A stretch of 28,714 bases of DNA from DATKYV01 sp035528275. Lineage in GTDB: Bacteria; Acidobacteriota; Terriglobia; UBA7540. Shown here in pieces: positions 6,960 through 15,870 of the stretch. Location: contig DATKYV010000203.1 in NCBI GenBank assembly GCA_035528275.1, positions 1-28,714 of the forward strand, written 5' to 3'. The number at the start of each line of letters is the position of its first letter. Positions within the stretch are counted from its first letter, which is position 1. Below the pieces are notes generated by a model. That model was not told where the DNA came from. It ran no database searches and worked only from the letters and a program-made list of their open reading frames with translations. The position numbers and the translations under genes were made by a program.

Positions 6960-8690
6960 CTATAAGACCGTTTCGCGAATCACTTCTTCCAGGCTACTGA
7001 TCCCGGCCGCCACCTTGATCAGCCCGCTGCGGCGCAGGCTAATCATCCCCTGCTCGATAGCTTTGCGTCTTATTTCCAGCGCCGAGGCGCCCACCAGGAT
7101 GAGCTCGCGTATTTCGTCGGTGATTTCCAGGACTTCGTAAAATCCGACGCGTCCCTTGTATCCCTTGTTGCCGCAGGTTGAGCACCCCTGGCCCTTGTAC
7201 ACTTTGACGGTTTTCGCTTCCTCGGGCGTATATCCCGCGTCGATCAGGACCTGCGGGGCAACATCATCGACCACCTTGCACTCCTGACAGATGCGTCGCG
7301 CCAGCCGCTGGGCGCAGATCAGGTGGACCGAGGTGGCGACCAGAAAGGGTTCAATCCCCATGTTCATCAAGCGCGAAATCGTGGCCGGCGCGTCATTGGT
7401 ATGAAGCGTTGAAAGCACCAAGTGCCCCGTCAGCGCAGCCTTGATGGCGATTTCCGCCGTCTCAAAGTCGCGGATCTCGCCCACCAGGATGATATTCGGG
7501 TCCTGCCGGAGGAACGAACGGAGCGCGGCGGCGAAATTCAGCCCGATCTGCTCCTTCATCTGCACCTGATTGATCCCGGGAAGCTGAAATTCCACCGGGT
7601 CTTCCGCCGTGATGATATTCGTGTCAGGCTTATTGAGCTGGGCGATGGAGGAATAAAGCGTATTGGTCTTGCCGCTTCCCGTGGGGCCCGTCACCAGGAC
7701 CATCCCGTACGGCTTGAAGATGGCCTTCTGGAACTTGGCCAGCGACTCCGGCTCGAATCCCAGCTTGGTCATGTCCAGGCGGAGGTTTTCCTTGTCGAGC
7801 AGCCGCATGACGACTTTCTCGCCGTGCAGCGTGGGCAGAACCGAGACGCGGAAATCCAACTGCTTTTTCTTGCCGTTGTGCATCATCCTGATCATGATGC
7901 GACCGTCCTGCGGCAAGCGCTTCTCCGAGATGTCGAGCTTGGCCATGATCTTGACACGACTGATGATGGCGTCCCGCAGTTTGACGGGAGGGTTCATGAT
8001 GGTCGCCAGCACGCCGTCAATCCGATACCGCACACGGTACTCTTTCTCGTACGGCTCCATGTGGATGTCGCTGGCGCCGCGCTTCACTGCATCGGTGAGG
8101 ATGTAGTTCACGAGCTTGATGACCGGGGCTTCTTCCGCAGCCCTTTCCAGCGCCGCCAGGTTCAGCGTGGACTCATCCTCAGCCTCCAGCTCGACGCTCT
8201 CCGCTCCCCCCTCGTCAATGAAGCTGACGATCTCCTCGATCTCTTTCTTGCGCTCCACGTCCTCGATCGAGCCGTAGTGCTTCTTGATGGCATCCATGAT
8301 GGCGCTTTCCGACGCCACCACCGGCTCAATATTGAATCCCGTCATGAACTTGATGTCGTCCATGGCGAAGACGTTCGTGGGATCGACCATGGCTACCGTC
8401 AGCGAAGAACCCACCCTGCTGAGGGGCAGAATCTGGTACTTCAGGGCGGTTTCCATGGGGATCAGCTTGATGACGTTGGGATCCACCTCAAAGTAGGCTA
8501 GGTTGATGGAAGGGACGCCGTATTGACGCGAGAGGACCGCCGTGACCTCGTCATCGCTCAAAAACCCCAGCTTAACGAGAGAGTTCCCCAGCCGGCCGCC
8601 ATTGGCTTTCTGGTGATCCAGAGCCTGTTTCAATTGTTCGGAAGAGATGATCTTTTCTTTAATGAGAATTTCGCCGAGCTTCCCAGACAT
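6960..8690 (-). CDS. pilB: Type IV pilus assembly ATPase
   Basis: Extension motor of the type IV pilus, 576 residues, GspE/PilB family. An N-terminal MshEN/GspE-N domain (about 1-140) resembles domains that bind c-di-GMP in some PilB/MshE proteins. A glutamate-rich linker (150-175) leads to the ATPase core with Walker A GPTGSGKT at 335-342, Asp box TAEDPVEF, Walker B ILVGEI at 401-406 and His box TGHLVLSTLHT. A tetracysteine zinc site has Cys468, 471, 503 and 506. These cysteines and the long N-terminus separate it from the neighbouring PilT. It is the first gene of the pilBTC unit. The ATG at 8690 is preceded only by a G-rich stretch, not a standard ribosome site. Confidence 0.95.
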   Translation of the reverse strand: MSGKLGEILIKEKIISSEQLKQALDHQKANGGRLGNSLVKLGFLSDDEVTAVLSRQYGVPSINLAYFEVDPNVIKLIPMETALKYQILPLSRVGSSLTVAMVDPTNVFAMDDIKFMTGFNIEPVVASESAIMDAIKKHYGSIEDVERKKEIEEIVSFIDEGGAESVELEAEDESTLNLAALERAAEEAPVIKLVNYILTDAVKRGASDIHMEPYEKEYRVRYRIDGVLATIMNPPVKLRDAIISRVKIMAKLDISEKRLPQDGRIMIRMMHNGKKKQLDFRVSVLPTLHGEKVVMRLLDKENLRLDMTKLGFEPESLAKFQKAIFKPYGMVLVTGPTGSGKTNTLYSSIAQLNKPDTNIITAEDPVEFQLPGINQVQMKEQIGLNFAAALRSFLRQDPNIILVGEIRDFETAEIAIKAALTGHLVLSTLHTNDAPATISRLMNMGIEPFLVATSVHLICAQRLARRICQECKVVDDVAPQVLIDAGYTPEEAKTVKVYKGQGCSTCGNKGYKGRVGFYEVLEITDEIRELILVGASALEIRRKAIEQGMISLRRSGLIKVAAGISSLEEVIRETVL

Positions 8691-8797
8691 CCCCGAACCC
8701 CCGTTAGGGCCTTATTCCATCCCGTTGGGCCACCACCCGAAACCCTGTCTCCGTCATAAAATGAGGCAAGCCTTCCAAAATCCAGAACTTACAACGA

Positions 8798-8826
8798 ATC
8801 CTAGAGAAGTCACGGGGTAAAGTCAA
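8798..8826 (-). promoter_or_regulatory. Sigma70-type promoter of pilB-pilT-pilC
   Basis: The minus strand has -35 TTGACT (8826-8821), an exact 17-base spacer and -10 TAGGAT (8803-8798). Start near 8791 gives a leader of about 100 bases. It lies back to back with the promoter of the plus-strand glycosylase gene. Confidence 0.7.
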
Positions 8827-8906
8827 GACGATTTCCACAAGTGATGGCCGTTGGCGCGGCAATCACAGCCACTTGGGAAGCGCTCCGAGGCCCATTGCGC
8901 CCTGCC

Positions 8907-8933
8907 TTGACTTCACTGGCTGCCAAGTATAAC
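8907..8933 (+). promoter_or_regulatory. Promoter of the glycosylase-ntrYX unit
   Basis: TTGACT (8907-8912) and TATAAC (8928-8933) with a short 15-base spacer. The predicted start near 8940 is only about three bases before the ATG at 8943, so the mRNA may be leaderless. This also argues against starts further upstream. Confidence 0.5.
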
Positions 8934-8942
8934 GTTTTGAAC

Positions 8943-9713
8943 ATGCAGTTCGCCGCCAGGGTACCTTCGCTGGAGCCTGGGGAGGCGCTTCGCCGCTACC
9001 ACGAGACACTCTACCAGCGCTTCGGGGCGCAGAGATGGTGGCCGGCGCGCACGCGCCTCGAAATCATTCTGGGGGCCATTCTCACGCAGAATACCGCCTG
9101 GCGAAACGCCGCGCTGGCCCTCAAACAGCTTCGCAAAGCCGGCCTCCTGAATCTGAAGCGACTGGAGACGTTGTCGAGGCTGGAGTTGGAATCGTTCATT
9201 CGGCCCGCGGGTTTCTATCGCCAGAAGGCCGCAACAATCTGCAATTTCCTCAACTGGTTGCGACGCACACACGGTGGCTCGCTGCGCGCCGTCTTCACCC
9301 GCCCGCCGGATGAGGTTCGGCGGGAATTGTTGAGCGTCAAAGGGATAGGGCCGGAAACGGCGGATGCAATTCTGCTCTACGCGGGCCGCCAGCCGCTCTT
9401 CGTCGCCGACGCCTACACGCGGCGCATCCTGGAACGACACGCGCTGGTGCCTCCACGTACATATTATTCCGAGGCCCAGGATTTCCTCCACCGAAATCTG
9501 CCGCGGGACCAAGGCCTGTTCAATGAATTCCACGCGCTCCTGGTGGAGGTCGGCAAGCAATACTGCCGGCGCGAAGCGCCGCGTTGCGAAGCGTGTCCGT
9601 TACAGGATTTCTTGCCGCACCCGGCGGGCCGCGAAGTTTCCGGGACTGCTTCGCTATCTTTGTCCCACGACTTGAGGAAACCCCGGCCCGAAGCCCGCGC
9701 GAGGCTAATCTAA
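8943..9713 (+). CDS. Endonuclease III-related HhH-GPD DNA glycosylase
   Basis: Predicted base-excision repair glycosylase, 256 residues, close to the group described as 'related to endonuclease III'. LTQNTAW (48-54) and GFYRQKA (90-96) match the family fold. The helix-hairpin-helix is VKGIGPETAD (132-141), with catalytic Asp at 156 (VADAY). The Lys that makes Nth a bifunctional lyase is Glu138 here, so a monofunctional glycosylase such as MagIII or MIG types is likelier than true Nth. The iron-sulfur motif is incomplete: Cys208, 215 and 218 have normal spacing, but the fourth position (224) is Leu. I chose the ATG at 8943 because family similarity begins there and a promoter lies just upstream. 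The substrate cannot be read from sequence. Confidence 0.83.
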   Translation: MQFAARVPSLEPGEALRRYHETLYQRFGAQRWWPARTRLEIILGAILTQNTAWRNAALALKQLRKAGLLNLKRLETLSRLELESFIRPAGFYRQKAATICNFLNWLRRTHGGSLRAVFTRPPDEVRRELLSVKGIGPETADAILLYAGRQPLFVADAYTRRILERHALVPPRTYYSEAQDFLHRNLPRDQGLFNEFHALLVEVGKQYCRREAPRCEACPLQDFLPHPAGREVSGTASLSLSHDLRKPRPEARARLI

Positions 9714-9715
9714 GC

Positions 9716-11974
9716 ATGGACCAGAAGCCCAATCCGCGGCGCAAATGGTTTCTGATATTCCTCCTCTTCATCGTCCCCGCCCTGCTCATTCTCGGCTGGG
9801 CCCCGGCCTCACTCAACCTGGCTTTCCTTCAGCCGGAGACGCCGCAGCAGACCATCCTCCTTCTCGCCGTCTACACGGTCATTTTCCTGGCCTTCGTCAT
9901 CTTCGCCCTGATCCTGCTCCGCAATCTGCTGAAGCTATATGTCGAACGGCGCCAGCAACGCCTGGGCGCGCGCTTCAAAACCAAAATGGTGGCGGCATTT
10001 CTCGGCCTCTCACTCGTGCCCGTCAGCTTTCTCTTCATTTTTGCTTACGGTTTGCTCAACCGGAGCATCGACAAGTGGTTCGGCGTTCCTTTCGACATCG
10101 TCCGCCAGGACGCTCAGGAGATTTTCGAGCAGGTCGAGCTACAGGCCGAGCAGCACGCGCTCCACGACACGCTCCACCTGGCCTCTGACGAGAAACTCGC
10201 GGCGGGGCTTGCCCGGCGGGATGCGCGGGGGATCGAGCTGCTCCTGGCACGCCAACTGAAAAGCCTCAGTCTGGAAACCGTGATGTGTTTCGACGCCCAA
10301 GGCCAGCTGGTGGCGCGGGCGGGCAGCCGCTGGCCCGGGCCATCGGAAGTCGCCGGGGTTTTCCCGCAGATCTCTTCCGGCGCCTTGCCGGCCGAAGGCA
10401 TTTCCACGCACTGGCAGTCGGGCCAAGCCGATCTCTATCTGGCCGCGTCGCCCGTCACGGGCGATCGTGGGACCGTCCTGGGAGGCGTGGTCAGCGCCGC
10501 GCGCTTGCCCACCGAGATCGGGCAGAGGGCGGCGGAAATCCAGCGCGAATCCGCGAAGTACGACGTCTTGAGCCGCGAACGCAAAGCGGTGAAGCGCAAT
10601 TATCTGCTGGTGCTCTGGCTTCTCACCCTGCTCATTCTTTTCGTCGCAACCTGGTTCGCGATCTTCCTGTCCAAGCAGGTCACCGTGCCCATCCAGGCTC
10701 TCGCTCAGGGGACCGAGGAGATCTCCAAAGGCAACCTCGGCTATCAGATCACGGTGCGCGCCGATGATGAGCTGGGCCGGCTGATCGTGTCCTTCAACGA
10801 GATGACCCGGCAGCTTCAGGAGAATCGTCAGGCTTTGGAGCGGGCCGCGAGGGAACTTCAGGAGGCCAACCGGGAATTGGAGGAGCGCACCAAGTCCACC
10901 GAGGCTATCCTCGAAAACATCCCCACGGGAGTGATTTCTTTCGACCGCCAAGGGCGGATTACGCAGGTCAACTCCACCGTCGACCGGATGTTCGGCCGGC
11001 CGGGGTTGACCGCCGCGCGCAGCCTCGCCGATCTATTCTCCGCCGAGGACGCGCGGGAGATCTCAAGGCTCTTCCGCCGCGCCGCCCGCCAGGGTGTGGT
11101 CACTCGCCAGATGGAGCTCGATCTGGGCAAGCGCCGCGCCTCTGTGGCGTTGACCATCTCTTCCATTCGCGCCCGTCACGGAACCGTGGGCGCCGTCCTG
11201 GTCCTGGAAGATTTGACGGAATTGCTGCGCGCCCAGAAGGCCGCGGCCTGGCAGGAAGTGGCGCAGCGCATTGCCCACGAAATCAAGAATCCTCTGACCC
11301 CCATTCAATTGTCCACCGAGCGCATCCGCCGCCTGGTCGAGCGAGCCAGCCCCAGCGCGCTTTCCGCGGAGCTGGTGGAGGCGGTGGCGGAGAGCGCGTC
11401 GCTGATCGGCCGCGAGGTGGCAACTCTGAAAACTCTGGTCGCCGAGTTCTCGAGCTTCGCGCGATTTCCGGCGTCCCACCCCGTTCCCTCCAGCCTCAAT
11501 GCAATCATCGAAAACGCGCTCAACGTGTTCGACGGCCGACTGAGCGGCGTCGAGATCCATCGCCAGCTCGCTCCGGAGCTGCCCACCCTCCAGGCTGACC
11601 CCGAGCAGATGAAGCGCGCCGTGGTCAATCTCATCGACAACGCCGCCGAGGCCATCGAGCAATCGGCCCTCAAGGAAATCTCGGTGCGCACGGCGCTCGA
11701 CGCGGAGCGCGACGTGGTGGAACTCGTGGTTGCGGACAGTGGCCCCGGCATTTCCCCCGAGGATAAGGCCCGGCTTTTCCTGCCGTTTTTCTCCACCAAG
11801 CGACGAGGAACGGGCCTGGGGCTGGCCATTGTCAGCCGCATCGTCTCCGAGCATAACGGCTCGATTCGTGTGGAAGAGAATCAGCCGGCAGGCACAAAGA
11901 TTGTGATTGAATTGCCCGTGGACCGCTCGCTCACCGAGACTCCGGAAAAGGAGCTTTCCGAGGCTGGACAATAA
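9716..11974 (+). CDS. ntrY: Membrane sensor histidine kinase, NtrY type
   Basis: Inner-membrane kinase, 752 residues, with NtrY domain order. Three N-terminal membrane helices (about 10-29, 43-66, 92-115) are followed by an extracytoplasmic region. A fourth helix (about 300-322) leads to HAMP, a charged coiled coil, a PAS domain (about 395-500), HisKA with His521 in RIAHEIKNPLTP, and a HATPase with NLIDNAAEA, DSGPGIS and GTGLGLAIV. It should phosphorylate the NtrX-type regulator 47 bases downstream. NtrYX systems have been linked to nitrogen, redox and envelope responses; the signal here is unknown. The ATG at 9716 is two bases past the glycosylase stop, suggesting co-transcription and perhaps translational coupling; GAGG lies 11 bases upstream. 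Confidence 0.9.
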   Translation: MDQKPNPRRKWFLIFLLFIVPALLILGWAPASLNLAFLQPETPQQTILLLAVYTVIFLAFVIFALILLRNLLKLYVERRQQRLGARFKTKMVAAFLGLSLVPVSFLFIFAYGLLNRSIDKWFGVPFDIVRQDAQEIFEQVELQAEQHALHDTLHLASDEKLAAGLARRDARGIELLLARQLKSLSLETVMCFDAQGQLVARAGSRWPGPSEVAGVFPQISSGALPAEGISTHWQSGQADLYLAASPVTGDRGTVLGGVVSAARLPTEIGQRAAEIQRESAKYDVLSRERKAVKRNYLLVLWLLTLLILFVATWFAIFLSKQVTVPIQALAQGTEEISKGNLGYQITVRADDELGRLIVSFNEMTRQLQENRQALERAARELQEANRELEERTKSTEAILENIPTGVISFDRQGRITQVNSTVDRMFGRPGLTAARSLADLFSAEDAREISRLFRRAARQGVVTRQMELDLGKRRASVALTISSIRARHGTVGAVLVLEDLTELLRAQKAAAWQEVAQRIAHEIKNPLTPIQLSTERIRRLVERASPSALSAELVEAVAESASLIGREVATLKTLVAEFSSFARFPASHPVPSSLNAIIENALNVFDGRLSGVEIHRQLAPELPTLQADPEQMKRAVVNLIDNAAEAIEQSALKEISVRTALDAERDVVELVVADSGPGISPEDKARLFLPFFSTKRRGTGLGLAIVSRIVSEHNGSIRVEENQPAGTKIVIELPVDRSLTETPEKELSEAGQ

Positions 11975-12021
11975 AGAGCGAAGTTGGTGGTTTGAGATTC
12001 ATCGTTAATCGCTGAAAAGTC

Positions 12022-13407
12022 ATGGCGCGTCACTCCATCCTGATCGTCGACGACGAGCTGGGCATTCGCCAGTCACTCACCAGCGTCCTTGAGGACGAAG
12101 ACTACGAGGTCGCCTCCGTCGAAAGCGGTGAAGCCTGCCTGGAGTATCTCGCCGGGAAGGATTTCGAACTGGTGCTGCTGGACATCTGGCTGCCGGGAAT
12201 CGACGGACTCCAAACGCTGGAGAAGATTCAAGGATTGGATAACCCGCCCGTAGTCATCGTGATTTCCGGGCACGGAACCATCGAGACCGCCGTCCGCGCC
12301 ACCAAGCTCGGGGCCTTCGACTTCATCGAAAAGCCTCTCTCCATCGACAAGACGCTGCTCACCGTGAAGCACGCGCTCGAACAGTTGCAGCTCAGCGCCG
12401 AAAACCGGCAATTGCGCGAGGAGCTTCGCGGCCAGTACCGCATCATCGGCGACAGCGTCCCCATGAAGGCTCTCCGGCAGCAGTTGGGGCTGGCGGCGCC
12501 TACTAACGGCCGCGTCCTGGCCTACGGGGAAAGCGGGACAGGAAAGGAATTGGTGGCCCACGCTCTCCACCTGATGAGCCCGCGCGCCGACCGCCAATTT
12601 GTGGAGGTAAACTGCGCGGCCATCCCGGAGGAGCTCATCGAGAGCGAACTCTTCGGCCACGTCAAGGGATCGTTCACCGGCGCGCTGGAAGACAAGGTGG
12701 GAAAGTTCGAGCAGGCCGACGGCGGAACGCTGTTCCTCGACGAGATCGGCGACATGAGCCTGCGGACCCAGTCCAAGGTCCTGCGCGTGATCGAGGAGCA
12801 GCGCTTCACGCCCGTGGGCTCCGGCAACAACCTCACCGTGGACGTGCGGGTCATCTCCGCCACCAACAAACATCTGGAGGAGGAGATCGAGAAAGGGAAC
12901 TTTCGCGAGGACCTTTTCTATCGCCTCAACGTCATTCCCTTCTACGTGCCCGCGCTGCGCGAGCACCCCGAGGACATTCCGGCGCTGGCCGACTATTTCC
13001 TCAGCGAGTTCGCGCGCGCTTACGGGCGCCGCCCCAAACATTTCACCGCGCCGGCGATGGAAACCCTCCTCCGCCACCGCTGGCCGGGAAACGTCCGCGA
13101 GCTCAAGAACCTGGTGGAGCGATTGGTGATAATGGTTCCCGGCGATCGGATCGAGCGCCGGCACCTTCCGCGCACCCTTCACCACGACCACGGGCGTCCG
13201 CACGCATCCCGCGCCGCGGGCTCTCGGGCCACCGGCGGCGGGTTCTCAACCCTGCACGAAGCGCGCGCCGCCTACGAGCGCGACTACATCCTGCGCAAGC
13301 TCGAGGAGAATCAGGGGAACGTCACCCGCACGGCGGAAGTCCTGGGCCTCGAGCGCAGCCACCTCTACCGCAAGATGAAATCCTTGGGCATCGCCGCCGG
13401 AGAGTGA
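12022..13407 (+). CDS. ntrX: Sigma54-family response regulator, NtrX type
   Basis: Cytoplasmic regulator, 461 residues, partner of the preceding kinase. Receiver domain with DD at 10-11, phospho-acceptor Asp54 and the Lys-Pro pair at 104-105. The AAA+ domain has Walker A GESGTGKE (169-176), Walker B LFLDEI and arginine-finger region intact. The sigma54 loop is GSFTGA (216-221) in place of GAFTGA, a variant I associate with NtrX proteins. A His/Arg/Gly-rich linker (about 390-410) precedes a Fis-type helix-turn-helix (RTAEVLGLERSHLYRKMK). Some NtrX proteins act without sigma54, so the activation mechanism is open. No clear terminator follows; the gene converges on era across 123 bases. Confidence 0.9.
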   Translation: MARHSILIVDDELGIRQSLTSVLEDEDYEVASVESGEACLEYLAGKDFELVLLDIWLPGIDGLQTLEKIQGLDNPPVVIVISGHGTIETAVRATKLGAFDFIEKPLSIDKTLLTVKHALEQLQLSAENRQLREELRGQYRIIGDSVPMKALRQQLGLAAPTNGRVLAYGESGTGKELVAHALHLMSPRADRQFVEVNCAAIPEELIESELFGHVKGSFTGALEDKVGKFEQADGGTLFLDEIGDMSLRTQSKVLRVIEEQRFTPVGSGNNLTVDVRVISATNKHLEEEIEKGNFREDLFYRLNVIPFYVPALREHPEDIPALADYFLSEFARAYGRRPKHFTAPAMETLLRHRWPGNVRELKNLVERLVIMVPGDRIERRHLPRTLHHDHGRPHASRAAGSRATGGGFSTLHEARAAYERDYILRKLEENQGNVTRTAEVLGLERSHLYRKMKSLGIAAGE

Positions 13408-13530
13408 TCACCGGCGGGAATTGCACCCGCGCATAGATCTCCCATCGCCGATCCGTGAAAGGTGTCTAAGCGTCAGGGCGTTTGGGCTTTCCGGGGAATC
13501 AGGGCAGTCCTGTATCCTGAGGCGTCTACC

Positions 13531-14445
13531 TTAAGCCGTTCCCTGGCCCTCGCCGCGGTAGTCGAGCGCGGCGACCATCCCGCGATTATCGCGCCAGTGG
13601 GGTTCGACCTTCACGTGCAAGTCCAGAAAGACTTTGGGGGGTAGCATTCTCTCCAGCTCTTCGCGCGCCTCGATCCCGATCTGCTTGATGCGGCCGCCGC
13701 CCGCGCCGATGACGATCGGTTTCTGCGATTCTTTCTCGACAATAATCGTCGCGTGGATGCGCGTGAGGGTTTCCCCCTCCTCGAAGTCTTCGATGAGCAC
13801 CGCGGTGACGTAAGGCAGTTCCTGGCGGGTGTGACGAATCACCTTCTCGCGAACAATCTCGGCGGCGAGAAACCGCTCCGGCTGGTCGGTGTAGACTTCG
13901 GGAGGAAAGTATTGCGGCCCCTCGGGCAACCGTTCGATAACCTCGCTCACCAATTCTTCCAAACCTTCGCCCCGCAGCGCGGAAATGGGGATGATCTCCT
14001 CAAACTCGTGCAGCTTCGAATAGCGGTCGATGAGCGGCAGCAGCTTGGGTTTGGAAATCGAATCGATCTTGTTGAGTGCCAGGATGGTCTTGGGTGCGTA
14101 GTGTTTGAGCAACTCCAACGCGTACGCGTCGCCTTTCCCGAACTTTTCGGACGCGTCCACAATCAGCACCGCCAGATCGCGGTCCTCGAGCGCCTGGCGG
14201 ACGAATTTCATCATTTGCTGATTGAGGCGGGAAAGAGGCTTATGAATTCCCGGCGTGTCCATCAGGACGATCTGCGCCTGGGGCCGGTTGAGGACGCCGA
14301 GAATGCGGTTGCGCGTCGTCTGGGGAGCCGCCGTGACAATCGATACTTTCTGGCCCACCAGAGTGTTGATGAGCGTACTTTTTCCGGCGTTAGGCCGGCC
14401 GACAATGGCAACGAATCCGGATTTAGTGGGCGTGGGGTTGGGCAT
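13531..14445 (-). CDS. era: GTPase Era, ribosome assembly
   Basis: Essential GTPase that binds the 3' end of 16S rRNA and assists 30S maturation, 304 residues and usual length. G1 GRPNAGKST (16-24), G2 TTRNR, G3 DTPG, G4 NKID and G5 SAL are all present. The C-terminal KH domain contains GAGGGRIKQIG. It is the last gene of the phoH-ybeY-corC-era unit. Its start lies inside the end of corC (23-base overlap), so translation is probably coupled. YbeY also acts in 16S processing, so the neighbourhood is functionally consistent. Confidence 0.97.
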   Translation of the reverse strand: MPNPTPTKSGFVAIVGRPNAGKSTLINTLVGQKVSIVTAAPQTTRNRILGVLNRPQAQIVLMDTPGIHKPLSRLNQQMMKFVRQALEDRDLAVLIVDASEKFGKGDAYALELLKHYAPKTILALNKIDSISKPKLLPLIDRYSKLHEFEEIIPISALRGEGLEELVSEVIERLPEGPQYFPPEVYTDQPERFLAAEIVREKVIRHTRQELPYVTAVLIEDFEEGETLTRIHATIIVEKESQKPIVIGAGGGRIKQIGIEAREELERMLPPKVFLDLHVKVEPHWRDNRGMVAALDYRGEGQGTA

Positions 14446-15727
14446 GGGCTGAGGCGGTTGGGAGGCCGGAAGACGAAAGCCGCAGGCGCACCTTTTGCAC
14501 GGTGCGCGGGTCGGATTCCAGCACTTCCAGGGTCACCCCGTTCCGTTCCACTTTTTCTCCGGGAAGGGGCACATGGCCCAGGTGGAAGAGGAGGAGGCCG
14601 GCGACGGTGGAATAGTCGCGACCCTCGAAGCTCACATGAAGCTGCTCGGCAAGCTGGGCGACTTCCGTATGTCCGGCCACAAGGTAGCTGGTTGGCGATT
14701 CCTTGACGATATCGCGGGCGTGGGGTTCCACCTCGTCACGGATTTCACCAACGATTTCCTCCAGCAGGTCTTCGATGGTCACCAGCCCCGCGACGCTTCC
14801 GAATTCATCAATGGCGATGGCGATTTGCGTCGTCGATTGCTGAAGTGCCTTGAGCAGATCCCGGATGCGGTTCGTCTCCGGAATGAAGGAGACCGGCCGG
14901 ACGAGCGAAGCGAGCGGCGCATTCGCCTGCTCTTCCGGCGTCAGGCCCATCAGGTCGCGAACCGTGACGATGCCCTCGATGTGATCGATATGGCCGGAAT
15001 AGACAGGATAGCGGGTGTAGCGGCGCTCGCGGAAGAGTTTGCGCAGGTCCTCAATGGGGGCGTTGACCTCGATGGCGGCAATCTCCGGCCGCGGCGTCAT
15101 GACCTCGCGCACCGTCTTCTCCCCGAACTTCATCACCGCGCGCAGCAACTTCCCCTCGCCCTTGCCGATGCTCCCTTCCGCTTCACCCATCTGAATCAAC
15201 TCTTCCAGGCTTTTCTGCGAGCTGGGTAAGACCGGCTTCTCCTCGGGAGGATCGAGCAGGCGGGCAATGGTGGTGGAAATCAGAACCGGGAAGGTGAGGG
15301 GAAGAGCGACGAATACCGCCCTGCGCAGGAACGGCATCCAGCGTTCGAGAATCACCTCCGGATTATCGTGGCGCGCCACCAGCACGAAGGGAATCAGCTG
15401 ATCGCAGAACGCCACCGCTCCCAGAACCAGGAGGAGTGAAGTCCCCAGAATTCCCCAGAGATGGCCAGGCTGGCTGAAGAGGAGTAACCCGGTCAGTCCG
15501 ATGGCAAACAGCGCCATGGCGGCGCCGTGGAGGGCGGAGATCGAAACGCCCACTCTTTCCCGGTCCGCTCGAATGCGCCGCCCGGTGCCCGGCTGGAAGA
15601 GTCTCAGCGCCGCCACCGGCGTCAGCCGACGCATGAGCAGGCGCAGGTACGAGGCGACGGAACTGCACACGAGCAGTGCGCCAAGAACCAGAATCCAGAT
15701 TGCCATCAGCAACGAGACGTGGTCCAT
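14423..15727 (-). CDS. HlyC/CorC-type membrane protein with CBS pair
   Basis: Membrane protein of 434 residues, related to the CNNM/CorC magnesium transport family. Four hydrophobic stretches in residues 5-155 would form a DUF21-like membrane domain, strongly diverged from the forms I know. A helical linker rich in Glu and Lys follows. Two CBS domains (about 210-330) start at the family motif VREVMTPRPE and include YTRYPVYSG and IDEFGSVAGLVTIEDLLEEIVGEI. A CorC_HlyC ligand-binding domain (about 345-425) ends the protein. Magnesium or cobalt efflux is the usual suggestion; the substrate is not shown by sequence. The gene lies between ybeY and era, a common location for corC. Confidence 0.85.
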   Translation of the reverse strand: MDHVSLLMAIWILVLGALLVCSSVASYLRLLMRRLTPVAALRLFQPGTGRRIRADRERVGVSISALHGAAMALFAIGLTGLLLFSQPGHLWGILGTSLLLVLGAVAFCDQLIPFVLVARHDNPEVILERWMPFLRRAVFVALPLTFPVLISTTIARLLDPPEEKPVLPSSQKSLEELIQMGEAEGSIGKGEGKLLRAVMKFGEKTVREVMTPRPEIAAIEVNAPIEDLRKLFRERRYTRYPVYSGHIDHIEGIVTVRDLMGLTPEEQANAPLASLVRPVSFIPETNRIRDLLKALQQSTTQIAIAIDEFGSVAGLVTIEDLLEEIVGEIRDEVEPHARDIVKESPTSYLVAGHTEVAQLAEQLHVSFEGRDYSTVAGLLLFHLGHVPLPGEKVERNGVTLEVLESDPRTVQKVRLRLSSSGLPTASAHAQPHAH

Positions 15728-15822
15728 CAGAAGAAGAGCCCCTTACTCACCCTTCATTCTATCATCGCGCCGGCCCGGATGCCCGCGACCCCGGCCGCGG
15801 ATAGTGGGCCAGTTTGCCGCTT

Positions 15823-15870
15823 GTAGAGGCGAGTTCATCTCGCCACTTGGCGGCATGAAGCCGCCTCTAC
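15823..15870. repeat. Paired-palindrome REP-like element, copy 1
   Basis: Outer arms GTAGAGGCG/CGCCTCTAC (15823-15831 and 15862-15870) enclose two perfect hairpins: GGCGAG-TTCAT-CTCGCC (15828-15844) and GGCGGC-ATGAA-GCCGCC (15849-15865). The second is nearly the reverse complement of the first, so this is one unit present twice in inverted orientation. It contains the ybeY stop codon. Architecture matches the element at 17532-17587. Confidence 0.8.

Noticed and set aside
13408..13530. Terminator between converging ntrX and era
   Set aside because: Only 5-bp stems with long loops and no T-run on either strand.
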